Assembly (NCBI RefSeq): GCF_034313965.1
Contig: NZ_JAVIWQ010000002.1
Location: 1,302,001 to 1,366,000 of the forward strand
Direction: 5' to 3'
Origin: Herbaspirillum sp. RTI4
GTDB taxonomy: Bacteria; Pseudomonadota; Gammaproteobacteria; Burkholderiales; Burkholderiaceae_D
Length of the DNA: 64,000 nt
The notes below the pieces were generated by a model. It was not told the origin of the DNA. It was given only the letters and a program-made list of their open reading frames with translations, and searched no databases. Position numbers and translations under genes: made by a program. Shown here piece after piece: positions 54,418 through 63,758 of this stretch (position 1 is its first letter; the number at the start of each line of letters is the position of its first letter).

Positions 54418-54870
54418 TTAAATGGCAACCACTTCCAGCGTCAGGTCGTCGATGATCTCGAACGAATGTGTGATGACCGCGGTTTTTTCGAGCATGATCG
54501 AGGCAGAGCAGTATTTCTCATGCGACAGCTTGATGGCGCGTTCGACGACGCTGGGTTTCAGGTTGACGCCCCGCACGGAAAAGTGGAAGTGGATGCTGGT
54601 AAAGACCTTCGGGTCTTTTTCGGCCCGCTCTGATTTCAGCGTCAGGTCGCAGCCGCGCACATCCTGGCCGCTTTTCCGCAATATCAGCACGACGTCGTAG
54701 GCAGTACAGCCGCCGGTGCCGGCCAGTACGACTTCCATTGGGCGCGGTGCCAGATCACGGCCGCCGCCGTCAGGTGCGCCATCCATCGTCAGCATATGGC
54801 CTGAGCCGGTTTCTGCCAAAAAACTCATGCCGGACAAGCCGGCCCAGCGCACGGTACATTCCATTTTCAC
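54418..54870 (-). CDS. OsmC-family protein (YhfA-like)
   Basis: The 150-residue protein has the OsmC/Ohr fold with the two reactive cysteines in VLAGTGGCTAYDVVLILRKS and HEKYCSASIML, giving thiol-dependent peroxidase chemistry in known members. PMEVVLAGTGGC points to the YhfA subgroup rather than classical OsmC or Ohr. It converges with coq7 and is divergent from the rplM promoter. Confidence 0.88.
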   Translation of the reverse strand: MKMECTVRWAGLSGMSFLAETGSGHMLTMDGAPDGGGRDLAPRPMEVVLAGTGGCTAYDVVLILRKSGQDVRGCDLTLKSERAEKDPKVFTSIHFHFSVRGVNLKPSVVERAIKLSHEKYCSASIMLEKTAVITHSFEIIDDLTLEVVAI

Positions 54871-54942
54871 TCCTGCAAGTAATTAATCTGTTGTTATTGT
54901 AATGGTTCCTCCGGTGCGGGAGGGCCGAGGGGGATGAAAGTT

Positions 54943-54971
54943 TTGACGGTCAGCGGTAGAAAGGCTATAAT
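54943..54971 (+). promoter_or_regulatory. sigma-70 promoter of rplM-rpsI
   Basis: TTGACG (54943-54948), 17-bp spacer, TATAAT (54966-54971): near-perfect consensus. The ~180-nt leader to rplM contains hairpins CTTTCC/GGAAAG (near 54979-54998) and GGCAAG/CTTGCC (55076-55091), possible L13 autoregulatory structures by analogy with E. coli (inference). Confidence 0.85.
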
Positions 54972-55156
54972 TTCGGGCTTTCCTTTCGCTCGGAAAGATA
55001 ACAAGGAAGAGTCTGCCTATGTTGCGGCTCGTCGAAATCCGGTCAGTGCAGCAGTTTGCATCTCTCGGACGGACGGGCAAGATGGCTTGCCATCAGGTGC
55101 GGCGACAGCGGAACCACCCCATTGAGCGTTTATTTTTAACATTAGGAATTGTCAAC

Positions 55157-55585
55157 ATGAAAACCTTTTCCGCCAAGGCACATGAGGTGCAGCGCGAGTG
55201 GTTCGTGATTGACGCGACGGACAAAGTCCTCGGACGTGTTGCCAGCGAAGTGGCACTCCGACTGCGCGGCAAACACAAACCGGAATTTACCCCTCACGTC
55301 GACACGGGCGATTTTATCGTCGTGATCAATGCAGGCAAGCTGCGCGTCACTGGCACCAAGGCTACTGACAAGACGTATTATCGTCATAGCGGCTACCCAG
55401 GCGGTATCTACGAAACCAATTTCCTGAAAATGCAACAGCGTTTTCCGGGTCGCGCGCTGGAAAAAGCGGTCAAGGGCATGCTGCCTAAGGGCCCGCTCGG
55501 CTACGCGATGATCAAGAAGCTGAAAGTGTATGCCGATGGAACGCATCCGCACGCTGCACAGCAACCTAAAGCACTTGAACTGTAA
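55157..55585 (+). CDS. rplM: 50S ribosomal protein L13
   Basis: The 142-residue protein starts [20 protein letters not shown] and contains [20 protein letters not shown] and [20 protein letters not shown], which are L13 hallmarks. ATG at 55157 is chosen from homology; the frame extends upstream without relevance. It pairs with rpsI 9 bp downstream. Confidence 0.97.
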   Translation: MKTFSAKAHEVQREWFVIDATDKVLGRVASEVALRLRGKHKPEFTPHVDTGDFIVVINAGKLRVTGTKATDKTYYRHSGYPGGIYETNFLKMQQRFPGRALEKAVKGMLPKGPLGYAMIKKLKVYADGTHPHAAQQPKALEL

Positions 55586-55594
55586 GGAATAGAC

Positions 55595-55987
55595 ATGATC
55601 GGTAACTACAATTACGGAACCGGCCGTCGCAAAAGTGCAGTGGCTCGCGTGTTCATCAAATCTGGTTCAGGTCAGATCGTGGTCAACGGCAAACCAGCTA
55701 ACGAGTATTTTTCGCGCGAAACCGGTTTGATGGTGATTCGTCAGCCATTGGAACTGACCAATAATGTCGAGCGTTTCGACATCATGGTCAATGTCCACGG
55801 CGGCGGCGAGTCTGGCCAGGCTGGCGCAGTACGTCACGGCATTACTCGTGCACTGATCGACTACGATGCGACGCTCAAGCCTGAGCTGTCGAAAGCAGGC
55901 TTCGTTACTCGTGATGCACGTGAAGTCGAGCGTAAAAAAGTTGGTTTGCGCAAGGCACGTCGCGCAAAACAATTCTCCAAGCGCTAA
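55595..55987 (+). CDS. rpsI: 30S ribosomal protein S9
   Basis: The 130-residue protein has [20 protein letters not shown] at the start and ends in the basic tail [16 protein letters not shown] that reaches the P-site tRNA. GGAATAGAC lies before ATG. It is second gene of the rplM-rpsI unit. Confidence 0.97.
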   Translation: MIGNYNYGTGRRKSAVARVFIKSGSGQIVVNGKPANEYFSRETGLMVIRQPLELTNNVERFDIMVNVHGGGESGQAGAVRHGITRALIDYDATLKPELSKAGFVTRDAREVERKKVGLRKARRAKQFSKR

Positions 55988-56008
55988 TCCGCGTTTTCGG
56001 AAAATCGA

Positions 56009-56040
56009 AAAGCCGCTGGCATTATGCTGGCGGCTTTTTG
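56009..56040 (+). terminator. intrinsic terminator after rpsI
   Basis: AAAGCCGC and GCGGCTTT form the main stem, followed by TTTTG. It lies about 20 bp after the stop codon. Confidence 0.85.
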
Positions 56041-56196
56041 CATTGTTGCACTGGATTTGTGGACAGGTCTCAAATAAAAAAGCTAGTTCCGCTGGTAAAA
56101 TCAACTTTTTGCGCATCGCCTGAGGGCGCGGCGTCTTTATCTCCGCTGCGTGGTTGCGTCGCGGTAATGTCCATGCATAGTTAGTAAGGAGTCCAC

Positions 56197-57234
56197 ATGA
56201 TCAAGGTCGGTATCGTCGGGGGAACGGGCTACACAGGAGTCGAGTTGTTGCGTTTGCTTTCCATGCATCCACAGGCGCGCGTGCAAGCCGTGACTTCTCG
56301 CAAGGAAGACGGCATGCCGGTTGCTGATATGTACCCATCGTTGCGTGGGCATGTCGATGTCGCGTTCAGTTCTCCCGAAAAAGCGGCGCTGACAGATTGT
56401 GACGTAGTATTTTTTGCGACGCCACACGGCGTGGCGATGGCCCAGGCACCGGAATTGCTCGCGGCTGGTGTCAAAGTGATCGATCTGGCAGCCGATTTCC
56501 GTTTGCAGGATACGGCAGTGTTCGAAAAATGGTACAAAATGCCGCACAGTTGCCCGGAGCTGCTGAAAGAAGCCGCTTACGGCTTGCCCGAACTCAATCG
56601 GGCGCAGATCAGAAAAGCGCGTTTGGTCGGCAACCCTGGTTGTTATCCGACGACCATGCAATTGGGCTTGGCCCCATTGCTTCGTGCTGGCGTGGTGGAT
56701 GCTACGCGTCTGATCGCCGATTGCAAATCGGGCGTATCCGGCGCTGGCCGCAAGGCCGAAATATCGATGCTGTTTTCTGAAGCGTCGGATAATTTCAAGG
56801 CCTATGGCATATCGGGACACCGGCATTTGCCCGAAACCGTGGAGCAACTGACGAAGCTGACGGCAGAAAAAGTTGGACTTCTATTTTCACCGCATCTGGT
56901 GCCGATGATACGCGGTATGCACTCCACAATTTACGCACGGCTTACCTCAGAAATTGACAACGCAAGCCTGCAAGCCTTGTTCGAAGATGCTTACCGTGAC
57001 GAGCCTTTCGTCGATGTGATGCCCTTTGGTTCTCACCCCGAAACCCGTAGTACGCGTGCTTCCAATATGCTGCGCATCGCCTTGCATCGGCCTGAGGACG
57101 GCGACACCGTGGTAGTGCTGGTGGTTCAGGATAATCTGGTCAAGGGCGCTGCGGGGCAAGCGGTGCAATGTATGAATCTGATGTTTGGTATTCAGGAGAC
57201 GGCTGGCCTGATGCACGTGCCGGTTATGCCGTGA
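56197..57234 (+). CDS. argC: N-acetyl-gamma-glutamyl-phosphate reductase
   Basis: The 345-residue NADPH enzyme makes N-acetylglutamate semialdehyde in arginine synthesis. [18 protein letters not shown] binds NADP; the catalytic cysteine is C149 in [22 protein letters not shown] holds the base histidine. GTAAGGAG precedes the ATG. The stop overlaps the next gene's GTG. Confidence 0.95.
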   Translation: MIKVGIVGGTGYTGVELLRLLSMHPQARVQAVTSRKEDGMPVADMYPSLRGHVDVAFSSPEKAALTDCDVVFFATPHGVAMAQAPELLAAGVKVIDLAADFRLQDTAVFEKWYKMPHSCPELLKEAAYGLPELNRAQIRKARLVGNPGCYPTTMQLGLAPLLRAGVVDATRLIADCKSGVSGAGRKAEISMLFSEASDNFKAYGISGHRHLPETVEQLTKLTAEKVGLLFSPHLVPMIRGMHSTIYARLTSEIDNASLQALFEDAYRDEPFVDVMPFGSHPETRSTRASNMLRIALHRPEDGDTVVVLVVQDNLVKGAAGQAVQCMNLMFGIQETAGLMHVPVMP

Positions 57235-57965
57235 AGTACCGTTTATGGGTGCGGCGGATGTCAGTGTCGGCACCGCGCATGACCATTCGCCGTCATTTGC
57301 CGTGGCCTTTGCGCGCGGTGATCTTCACTGCCTTGATCGCTCTGGGCGGCGTACTCGCCAAGTGGGCTTACGACATTGATGTTCGTTTGCACGAACATTT
57401 GCCTGCAGGGACCTCTTCGGGGCGAATGGAAGAACTCACGGGACAGGTGAAAGCACTGAGCGAAGAGCGAGATCGCCTGGTCAGTGCTGCGGATGCTGCG
57501 GAGAGCCAGCTAAGCATTGAGCGGGCGAGCGGCGCGCAGTTAGCGACGCAGGTCAAGGCGCTTGAGAGCGGGAATGCAAAGTTAAAAGAAGATCTGGCAT
57601 TTTTTGAGAAATTGCTCCCGACCAATATCGGTGCCAGAGGTATTTCGATTCAAAAATTGCATGCCAACATGACTACCCCTAGTCAGCTGCATTATCAGAT
57701 GCTGGCAGTGCAGGGCGGTAAAGGTAGTGGGGAGTTTGTTGGTAACTTGCAGCTTGTGTTAACCGTTATTCAAAATGGCAAAAGTGCTATGATCACCTTC
57801 CCAGAGGCGAATACCGCCGATGCTGCCCAGTACAGGTTGTCATTCCGATACTATCAGCGGCTCGATGGCGCATTAACGCTGCCACAGGGCGCCGTCGTCA
57901 AGGCCATCCAGGCACGCGTACTTGAAAAAGGTCAGATTCGCGCCCAGGAATCCGAAAATTTGTGA
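57231..57965 (+). CDS. DUF6776-like membrane-anchored coiled-coil protein
   Basis: The ~244-residue protein has a basic N-terminus, one membrane helix (about 22-42, [17 protein letters not shown]), a coiled coil (about 60-115) and a C-terminal beta-rich domain. I recall such proteins as DUF6776, of unknown function, in the same position before bactofilin in betaproteobacteria. GTG at 57231 overlaps the argC stop by 4 bp; ATG at 57258 is an alternative. The bactofilin gene follows after 9 bp, suggesting a shared envelope or cytoskeletal role. Confidence 0.7.
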   Translation: MKYRLWVRRMSVSAPRMTIRRHLPWPLRAVIFTALIALGGVLAKWAYDIDVRLHEHLPAGTSSGRMEELTGQVKALSEERDRLVSAADAAESQLSIERASGAQLATQVKALESGNAKLKEDLAFFEKLLPTNIGARGISIQKLHANMTTPSQLHYQMLAVQGGKGSGEFVGNLQLVLTVIQNGKSAMITFPEANTADAAQYRLSFRYYQRLDGALTLPQGAVVKAIQARVLEKGQIRAQESENL

Positions 57966-57974
57966 GGATTCATC

Positions 57975-58430
57975 ATGTTTCGACGTAAAAGCAAGGCGGT
58001 CATAGAGAGTCTTATCGGTATTTCCACCAGTATTAAGGGCGACGTTCGCTTCAAAGGTGGATTGCGTATCGACGGGCATATCGAAGGTAATTTGTGTTCC
58101 GAGGTCGATGCCGCTTCAATGCTGGTGATTTCCGAGCATGCGAAAATTGTCGGCGATGTCCACGCGGCGCATTTGATCGTCAACGGCGAAATTGTTGGCG
58201 ATGTTTATTCCGGAGAGTTTCTTGAGTTGCAGCCGCGCGCCAGAATAACTGGCAATGTGTACTACAAGGCCTTGGAAATGCATGGCGGCGCGATTGTCGC
58301 CGGTCAGCTTAGCCACTCGCTGGAGGTCGTTGAGGAAGTCCGCGCCATAGCGAAAAATGCGACCCAAAGCATCGAACAAACTATCGAAGAAACACCCATG
58401 CTAAAGCTGGCGGTGTCCGGCGAAGCATGA
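57975..58430 (+). CDS. bactofilin (polymer-forming cytoskeletal protein)
   Basis: The 151-residue protein has the bactofilin beta-helix (about 20-115), with short repeats such as KGDVRFKGGLRIDGHIEGN and IVNGEIVGDVYSGEFLEL, flanked by disordered ends. Known bactofilins form filaments at the membrane that organise cell-wall enzymes. It is co-directional with the preceding coiled-coil membrane gene and erpA. Confidence 0.9.
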   Translation: MFRRKSKAVIESLIGISTSIKGDVRFKGGLRIDGHIEGNLCSEVDAASMLVISEHAKIVGDVHAAHLIVNGEIVGDVYSGEFLELQPRARITGNVYYKALEMHGGAIVAGQLSHSLEVVEEVRAIAKNATQSIEQTIEETPMLKLAVSGEA

Positions 58431-58483
58431 AAATTGTCTAAGGCCTATAATAGGTCCATTGTTTTCCTAAGCAGGAGCCTGAA

Positions 58484-58852
58484 ATGAATGCTATTACCGA
58501 ATCGCTAGACCTTTCCACCATGCCCGCCCCCATCTTATTCAGCGACAGCGCTGCTGCTAAAGTGGCGCAACTGATCGAAGAAGAAGGAAATAATGACCTC
58601 AAATTGCGCGTGTTTGTGCAAGGTGGTGGTTGTTCCGGTTTTCAGTACGGTTTCACGTTCGATGAAATCGTCAACGAAGACGATACGACGATGTCCAAGA
58701 ACGGCGTGCAGCTGCTCATCGATTCGATGAGCTACCAGTACCTCGTTGGTGCAGAGATCGATTACAAAGACGATCTTGAGGGCGCGCAATTTGTGATCAA
58801 GAATCCGAACGCGACCAGCACTTGCGGCTGCGGCTCATCGTTTTCTGCCTGA
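58484..58852 (+). CDS. erpA: iron-sulfur cluster insertion protein ErpA
   Basis: The 122-residue A-type carrier has the three cluster cysteines C50 ([11 protein letters not shown]), C114 and C116 ([11 protein letters not shown]). It delivers Fe-S clusters to apo-targets such as IspH, which is encoded in the same window. AGGAGCC precedes ATG. A TATAAT inside a small palindrome (CCTATAATAGG, 58444-58454) lies ~35 bp upstream and could be its promoter. Confidence 0.94.
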   Translation: MNAITESLDLSTMPAPILFSDSAAAKVAQLIEEEGNNDLKLRVFVQGGGCSGFQYGFTFDEIVNEDDTTMSKNGVQLLIDSMSYQYLVGAEIDYKDDLEGAQFVIKNPNATSTCGCGSSFSA

Positions 58853-58929
58853 TTCCAGTTGTTTCAGAGGGCTGGATGGCTTTGAATTGCTTGTATAGTT
58901 AGCATCCATGCCGACTCTATCGCACGATT

Positions 58930-58962
58930 AAAAAAACCACATTCAATCGATGTGGTTTTTTT
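58930..58962. terminator. bidirectional terminator after erpA
   Basis: AAACCACAT and ATGTGGTTT form a 9-bp perfect stem with flanking A and T runs. Confidence 0.92.
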
Positions 58963-59081
58963 ATGTGTGCGGCGCAGTGTAGCCTATGCGACCGCCCGAT
59001 ACCGTAGTCGTAATGCACCTGTACCGGTTGGATTTTCATTACTTGTACAACTTGCTAGTATTACCTATTTCTTTCGATATG

Positions 59082-59098
59082 GTTGCATAGCTAATTAA
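59082..59098 (+). promoter_or_regulatory. operator-like repeat upstream of the MarR gene
   Basis: GTTGCATAGCTAATTAA matches 59551-59567 at 15 of 17 positions. It lies 18 bp before the MarR start, where autoregulation by MarR proteins is usual. Confidence 0.55.
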
Positions 59099-59116
59099 TT
59101 GAATGTATGATTATTT

Positions 59117-59533
59117 ATGTTTGAACATTGCCTCTATTTCAATACAAACGCACTCGCCAGAAGATTGGATCGTGAGTGGGTACGCGCATTTAAGCCGTTT
59201 GATTTGACTCCACCGCAGGCTTTTATGTTGCGTGCGATTCTTAACAAGCCCGGCTTGCTGCAGTGGGAGCTGGCGAAAGAAATGGGTATATCGAGGCCCA
59301 CTGCCACGCGCAGCATAGACGGTTTAGTAATGAAACAATTAATTGAACGAAAAGATTCCGATCGGGATGGGCGGGAATCTTGTGTCGTCCCGTTGCAGGC
59401 TGCACTTGATTTGCATCAGTGTCTTGATGCGGCAAGTGGAGAGGTTACCCGCCGCCTGAAAAATCTGCTTGGAGTGGATGTATTCGTGGAAACAGTTGGC
59501 AAAATTCGGGATGTTCGAACAGTGATGGATTAA
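59117..59533 (+). CDS. MarR-family transcriptional regulator
   Basis: The 138-residue protein has a MarR winged helix (about 28-100: LTPPQAFMLRAILNKPGLLQ, ELAKEMGISRPTATRSIDGL, wing ERKDSDRDGRES) and flanking dimerisation helices. MarR proteins are usually repressors released by small phenolic or oxidising ligands. It precedes a tautomerase-like gene by 45 bp, and the same operator-like sequence precedes both genes. Confidence 0.9.
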   Translation: MFEHCLYFNTNALARRLDREWVRAFKPFDLTPPQAFMLRAILNKPGLLQWELAKEMGISRPTATRSIDGLVMKQLIERKDSDRDGRESCVVPLQAALDLHQCLDAASGEVTRRLKNLLGVDVFVETVGKIRDVRTVMD

Positions 59534-59550
59534 ATTTTTTTAATATTATA

Positions 59551-59567
59551 GTTGCATAACTAACTAA
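59551..59567 (+). promoter_or_regulatory. operator-like repeat between MarR and tautomerase genes
   Basis: GTTGCATAACTAACTAA repeats the sequence at 59082-59098. Here the flanks complete an inverted repeat TAGTT-GCAT-AACTA. It lies 11 bp before the tautomerase ATG. Confidence 0.55.
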
Positions 59568-59578
59568 AAGAGGCCCAA

Positions 59579-59977
59579 ATGCCAATCCTTAACGTAAAAG
59601 TAAGTGCGCAGCGTTCAAATTTATTGACGCAATCAATTTCAGAAATGCTGCTCGACCTGACCACGCGAATATTGCGTAAAAGGAGGGAGCTTATTGCCAT
59701 TGCAATTGATTATATTGATCCGGAAGATTGGATCATTGGAGGTAGTTCTCTATTAATACAAAACAAAAACAGTTTTTATTTTGATATTAAGATAACTGAT
59801 GAGTCGAATACTAAAGAGGAAAAGGCTGAATATATAAAAGCAGTATTTGAGGCATTTTCAACATTATTGGGTAATTTGCATGATGTCAGCTACATCTATG
59901 TGCAGGATGTGCGGGGTAGTGCCTACGGTTATGAGGGCGAAACACAAGAGTACCGCTTCCATCATCCGGTCGAATGA
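59579..59977 (+). CDS. tautomerase-superfamily protein
   Basis: The 132-residue protein begins Met-Pro (MPILNVKVSAQRS), so after Met removal Pro1 would be the general base typical of 4-oxalocrotonate tautomerase/MIF enzymes. Two beta-alpha-beta units appear to be fused, as in the longer (~130 aa) members. Base composition is AT-richer than its neighbours (many aat/ata codons), which suggests transfer. Substrate unknown; linked to the MarR regulator. Confidence 0.7.
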   Translation: MPILNVKVSAQRSNLLTQSISEMLLDLTTRILRKRRELIAIAIDYIDPEDWIIGGSSLLIQNKNSFYFDIKITDESNTKEEKAEYIKAVFEAFSTLLGNLHDVSYIYVQDVRGSAYGYEGETQEYRFHHPVE

Positions 59978-60027
59978 AGAGCTCGGGGCATTGAGTGAAT
60001 TGACCCCGGAAAATAGGTACGACTAAC

Positions 60028-60061
60028 CTGCAGTCAGGTCACTAATAACATCTGACTGCAG
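60028..60061. terminator. hairpin between convergent tautomerase gene and hemL
   Basis: CTGCAGTCAG and CTGACTGCAG are perfect 10-bp arms 14 nt apart, directly before the hemL stop codon. There is no T run, so termination strength is uncertain. Confidence 0.5.
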
Positions 60062-60073
60062 CTGCAAACCGGT

Positions 60074-61363
60074 TTAGTTCCGAGCAAACGCTGCGGAGGC
60101 CAGCGCAATCGTCGTGTTGATAATCGCCTCGTCGTGCTGAGCCGAAACAAATCCGGCTTCAAATGCTGACGGTGCCAAATACACCCCCGCATCCAGCATC
60201 AAGTGGAAAAAGCGATTGAAGCGCTCCTTGTCGCCCTGCATGACCGTCGCGAAACTATTGGGAATCGAATCGGCAAAATACAAACCGAACATGCCGCCAA
60301 TCGCATCCGCGCAAAATGCCACGCCGGCGCTCTGCGCGGCCGCCGTCAGTCCTTGGGCCAATTGCGCCGTACGGGCCGACAAAGCCGTGTAGAAGCCCGG
60401 TTCCTGAATTAATTTAAGGGTCGTCAGGCCCGCCGCCACAGCGATCGGGTTGCCCGACAGCGTCCCCGCCTGATACACCGCGCCCAGCGGCGCCAGATGC
60501 GCCATGATGTCAGCGCGGCCGCCGAATGCGGCAACCGGCAAGCCGCCGCCGATAACTTTACCCAGCGCCGTCAAATCGGGCGTAATGCCGTACAAAGCCT
60601 GAGCGCCGCCCAGAGCAACCCGGAAGCCGGACATGACTTCATCGAAAATCAGGATCGCCCCGTGTTTGGTACAAAGGCGGCGCATGGTGTGCAAAAACTC
60701 AGCATTGCCGCGTACCAGATTCATATTGCCGGCAACCGGTTCCACGATCACGCAGGCAATTTCGTCGCCAGAAGTACGGAACGCCTCTTCCAGTTGTTCG
60801 GAATTGTTGTAATCCAGCACCAACGTATGTTTGACGAAATCCGCCGGCACGCCTGCCGAAGTCGGATTGCCAAACGTCAGCAAGCCGCTGCCAGCCTTCA
60901 CCAACAGCGAGTCGGCATGGCCGTGATAGCAACCCTCAAACTTGATGATCTTGTCCCGACCGGTAGCGCCGCGCGCCAGGCGCAGTGCGCTCATGGTGGC
61001 TTCGGTACCACTAGAGACCAGGCGTACCTGTTCGATGGAGGGAACCAGTTTGCAAATTTCTTCCGCCATCAGGATTTCACCTTCGGTCGGCGCGCCAAAA
61101 CTCAGTCCGCGCAGGGCCGCTTGCTGCACGGCTTCAACGACTGTCGGATGGGCATGGCCGACAATCGCCGGCCCCCAGGAACCGATGTAATCGATATAGC
61201 GTCGACCTTCCACATCCCAGAAATAGGGGCCTTCGGCGCGCGCGATAAAGCGCGGTGAGCCGCCCACCGAGCGGAATGCCCGCACCGGCGAATTGACGCC
61301 GCCAGGAGTGGTCAGTTGTGCGCGTGCAAACAGGCTGTCGTTAGTATGGGCGGTAGAAGTCAT
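60074..61363 (-). CDS. hemL: glutamate-1-semialdehyde 2,1-aminomutase
   Basis: The 429-residue PLP enzyme makes 5-aminolevulinate in the C5 heme pathway. The PLP lysine is K269 in [28 protein letters not shown] and [15 protein letters not shown] are family signatures. ATG at 61363 gives the usual start ([12 protein letters not shown]); an in-frame extension of 13 residues upstream is less likely. It follows thiD on the minus strand after 81 bp. Confidence 0.95.
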   Translation of the reverse strand: MTSTAHTNDSLFARAQLTTPGGVNSPVRAFRSVGGSPRFIARAEGPYFWDVEGRRYIDYIGSWGPAIVGHAHPTVVEAVQQAALRGLSFGAPTEGEILMAEEICKLVPSIEQVRLVSSGTEATMSALRLARGATGRDKIIKFEGCYHGHADSLLVKAGSGLLTFGNPTSAGVPADFVKHTLVLDYNNSEQLEEAFRTSGDEIACVIVEPVAGNMNLVRGNAEFLHTMRRLCTKHGAILIFDEVMSGFRVALGGAQALYGITPDLTALGKVIGGGLPVAAFGGRADIMAHLAPLGAVYQAGTLSGNPIAVAAGLTTLKLIQEPGFYTALSARTAQLAQGLTAAAQSAGVAFCADAIGGMFGLYFADSIPNSFATVMQGDKERFNRFFHLMLDAGVYLAPSAFEAGFVSAQHDEAIINTTIALASAAFARN

Positions 61364-61444
61364 GCGAGAGGGCAATCTAAAAATAGGGGAAGGCACGAAC
61401 AAGGGGACGCACAGTGCGGCATCTCCTTGTCGGGGAAGGGGAGT

Positions 61445-62320
61445 TTAGGAGGCGGCTTCGGGGGATGCGTCGTTGTCCTTGCTTTCGCTTTCATGCTCGT
61501 CCTCGTCCTCATCCGAGTCACGCGCCCAAAAATAACGGTCCGGCACCAGCTTGCCCATGCCGAGACGCTGCGCATGATTGATGGCGGCAATGGTGAATTC
61601 CTGCGCTTCAGCAACGGCTTCCGGGACTTCCAGTCCATTGGCAAGCATCGCCGTCAACGCCGCCGACAAGGTCGAGCCAGCGCCGTAAAACGAACCGCCG
61701 ATACGCGGCCAGTTAAATTGCTGCACCACGCCGGTTTCGTTGAACAGAGTGTTCGATACTTCATGCGTCTCGTTCGGTGTGCCGGTCACCAGCATGTATT
61801 CACAGCCCAATTCGGCAATCCGGGCTGCATCGATGAGCAGCGTATCGGCAGTTGAGATATCGTCGTCGGCCAGCGGTTCGCGCCAGGTTTCGGCCAGGCG
61901 GGACAATTCGACCGTGGACAGCACCAGTACCGTCGTTTGTGGAATCAGCAATTCGCGGATGGCGATCAGCATATCCTCACTGTCGAGGCCCTGGTCCGGC
62001 ATGGCCGAAATGAAGGGGTCAAGGACCAAAGGCAGGTCAGGGTAGTCGGAGACGATTTCTGCGATGGCAGAAACATTTTCGATGCTGGCGACAGCCCCCA
62101 CTTTGAATGCCGCGACGGGCATGTCTTCCAGCACGACGCGCGCCTGATCGGCGACCCATTCGACATCGATGACCTGGATGTCTTCAATCCGCGCGGTATC
62201 GCCTATCAGCAGAGCCGTGACGACGGATAAGCCGTGACAACCCATCGCGGAAAACGTCGCCAGGTCGGCCTGGATACCGATGGCGCCGACCGGATCAGCC
62301 GGGCCAAAAGTTAAAATCAT
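61445..62320 (-). CDS. thiD: hydroxymethylpyrimidine/phosphomethylpyrimidine kinase
   Basis: The ~291-residue ribokinase-fold protein has the ThiD N-terminal segment (DPVGAIGIQADLATFSAMGC) and the C-terminal anion hole GAGSTLSAALTAML. Relative to classical ThiD (GGAGIQADL, G-x-GCTLSAA) the glycine-rich segment is altered and the cysteine is serine; I believe betaproteobacterial relatives share this. The tail is strongly acidic (DSDEDEDEHESESKDND). The start may also be GTG 62341. Known role: two phosphorylations of HMP in thiamine synthesis. Confidence 0.8.
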   Translation of the reverse strand: MILTFGPADPVGAIGIQADLATFSAMGCHGLSVVTALLIGDTARIEDIQVIDVEWVADQARVVLEDMPVAAFKVGAVASIENVSAIAEIVSDYPDLPLVLDPFISAMPDQGLDSEDMLIAIRELLIPQTTVLVLSTVELSRLAETWREPLADDDISTADTLLIDAARIAELGCEYMLVTGTPNETHEVSNTLFNETGVVQQFNWPRIGGSFYGAGSTLSAALTAMLANGLEVPEAVAEAQEFTIAAINHAQRLGMGKLVPDRYFWARDSDEDEDEHESESKDNDASPEAAS

Positions 62321-62496
62321 CTGAGAAGTTTCGTTTTGCACAGTAGGTTAGTTTAAGATATCTGGTTTTCTATTTTACTAGAACTGATTTCAACCACCCG
62401 AGAGATGTGATCTTGGTGGGCCTGTTACTTCAATGCAACTGAGGGGCAGGCTCTTGCAAGTGGCCGTTGACCGTTAGATTTAAAGGATCGTGCTCC

Positions 62497-62682
62497 GTGA
62501 GTAATACCCAAACCGAATATAAAACCTGGATGTGCCTGATTTGCGGCTGGATCTACGATGAAGAAGCCGGCTTACCGGAAGAGGGCATCGCTGCCGGAAC
62601 ACGGTGGGAAGATGTGCCCATCAACTGGACTTGTCCTGAATGCGGGGCGCGCAAAGAAGATTTTGAAATGATCGCATTCTGA
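62497..62682 (+). CDS. rubredoxin
   Basis: The 61-residue electron-transfer protein binds one Fe through two CxxCG motifs: C13-LI-C16-G and C46-PE-C49-G. Start GTG 62497 has AAAGGA upstream. It is divergent from thiD. In this position rubredoxins are common in betaproteobacteria; the partner (for example an alkane hydroxylase or an oxygen-stress reductase) is not in the window. Confidence 0.92.
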   Translation: MSNTQTEYKTWMCLICGWIYDEEAGLPEEGIAAGTRWEDVPINWTCPECGARKEDFEMIAF

Positions 62683-62702
62683 TCAATAGTAATCAAAGCA
62701 GC

Positions 62703-62723
62703 AATTCAGCAAAATTCAGCAAC
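62703..62723 (+). repeat. 10-bp tandem duplication after rubredoxin
   Basis: aattcagcaa occurs twice in direct succession about 20 bp after the rubredoxin stop, a small instance of the 3'-flank repeat pattern. Confidence 0.5.
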
Positions 62724-62738
62724 TAAGTTGGAAATCCT

Positions 62739-62776
62739 CAACGGGATGGGAGTGGCACTGCCGCCCCATCCCGTTG
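62739..62776. terminator. long hairpin between rubredoxin and sulfurtransferase genes
   Basis: CAACGGGATGGG and CCCATCCCGTTG are perfect 12-bp arms with a 14-nt loop between convergent genes. There is no clean T run, but the stem is very stable. Confidence 0.65.
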
Positions 62777-62808
62777 ATTCATTCAGGCCTGCGCACTGAT
62801 CGAATCAC

Positions 62809-63672
62809 TTATGCGCCGGTAGCCACCGGCCGCGCAGGATCGGCGCACCACTCGCTCCATGAACCGCCGTACAGCGCAGCACCATGCAGACCCGCGATTT
62901 CCAACGCCAGCAGGTTATGGCACGCCGTTACTCCCGAGCCGCACTGCATGACGCTGTTTTGCGGCGCATTGCCGATCAGCGGCTCAAAATCGGCGCGCAA
63001 TTGAGCGCCCGGTTTGAATCGGCCTTCGGGCAGCAGGTTGTCCTTGAAGAAACGATTGCCGGCACCGGGGATATGGCCTCCCACCGGGTCCATTGTTTCA
63101 TTTTCGCCACGAAACCGATCGGGGGCGCGCGCATCGATAATGATTTGCGAGGGCTGTCCCAGTGACGCCAGTACTTGCTCCGCATTCACCGTACGCGTCA
63201 GGCTGTCGGCAAGCGCTAGATTCCCGGGGTTTTCCGGCAGCAATGGTGGTCCGCTAAGCAAAGGCCCCTCCAGCGCCTGCCACGCCTGCAAGCCGCCGTC
63301 CAGCACGGCCACCTGGGCATGACCAATCCAGCGCAACAGCCACCACAGGCGGGCCGCAAACATGCCGCCGTGGGCGTCATACGCCACCACCTGAGAATCC
63401 GATTGAATACCCAGATTTTGCAGCGTGTTCAACAAGTCGGCAGGTGTCGGCAGCGGATGCCGACCGAGAAAACGCCCATCAGCGGCATGTTTCGGTCCCG
63501 ACAGATCCCTATCCATAGACGCAAAGCGCGCCCCCGGAATATGTCCTGCGGTGAAGGCCAGGAGTCCGGCATCGGCTTGCGCCAGATCATGACGGCAATC
63601 GATCACGACATAGCCCGGTTGCTGGTAATGCTGCAAGAGATTGGAAGCGGAAATCAGTGTGGTGTAAGACAT
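62809..63672 (-). CDS. sseA: two-domain rhodanese, 3-mercaptopyruvate sulfurtransferase type
   Basis: The 287-residue protein has an inactive N-terminal rhodanese domain (about 5-130) and a catalytic C-terminal one (about 155-280). The loop CGSGVTA with C244 is the form found in mercaptopyruvate sulfurtransferases; thiosulfate rhodaneses have CRKGVT. ATG at 63672 is preceded by AAGGATC; an ATG ten codons upstream is less likely. Cytoplasmic sulfur transfer or cyanide detoxification. Confidence 0.88.
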   Translation of the reverse strand: MSYTTLISASNLLQHYQQPGYVVIDCRHDLAQADAGLLAFTAGHIPGARFASMDRDLSGPKHAADGRFLGRHPLPTPADLLNTLQNLGIQSDSQVVAYDAHGGMFAARLWWLLRWIGHAQVAVLDGGLQAWQALEGPLLSGPPLLPENPGNLALADSLTRTVNAEQVLASLGQPSQIIIDARAPDRFRGENETMDPVGGHIPGAGNRFFKDNLLPEGRFKPGAQLRADFEPLIGNAPQNSVMQCGSGVTACHNLLALEIAGLHGAALYGGSWSEWCADPARPVATGA

Positions 63673-63758
63673 CGCAAGATCCTTATTGAACAAAGCCAAC
63701 ACAAAATGAAGCAGGGCGCTAAACGAAATGGGCGGACAGTTGAAAAAAGACCTGTTCC

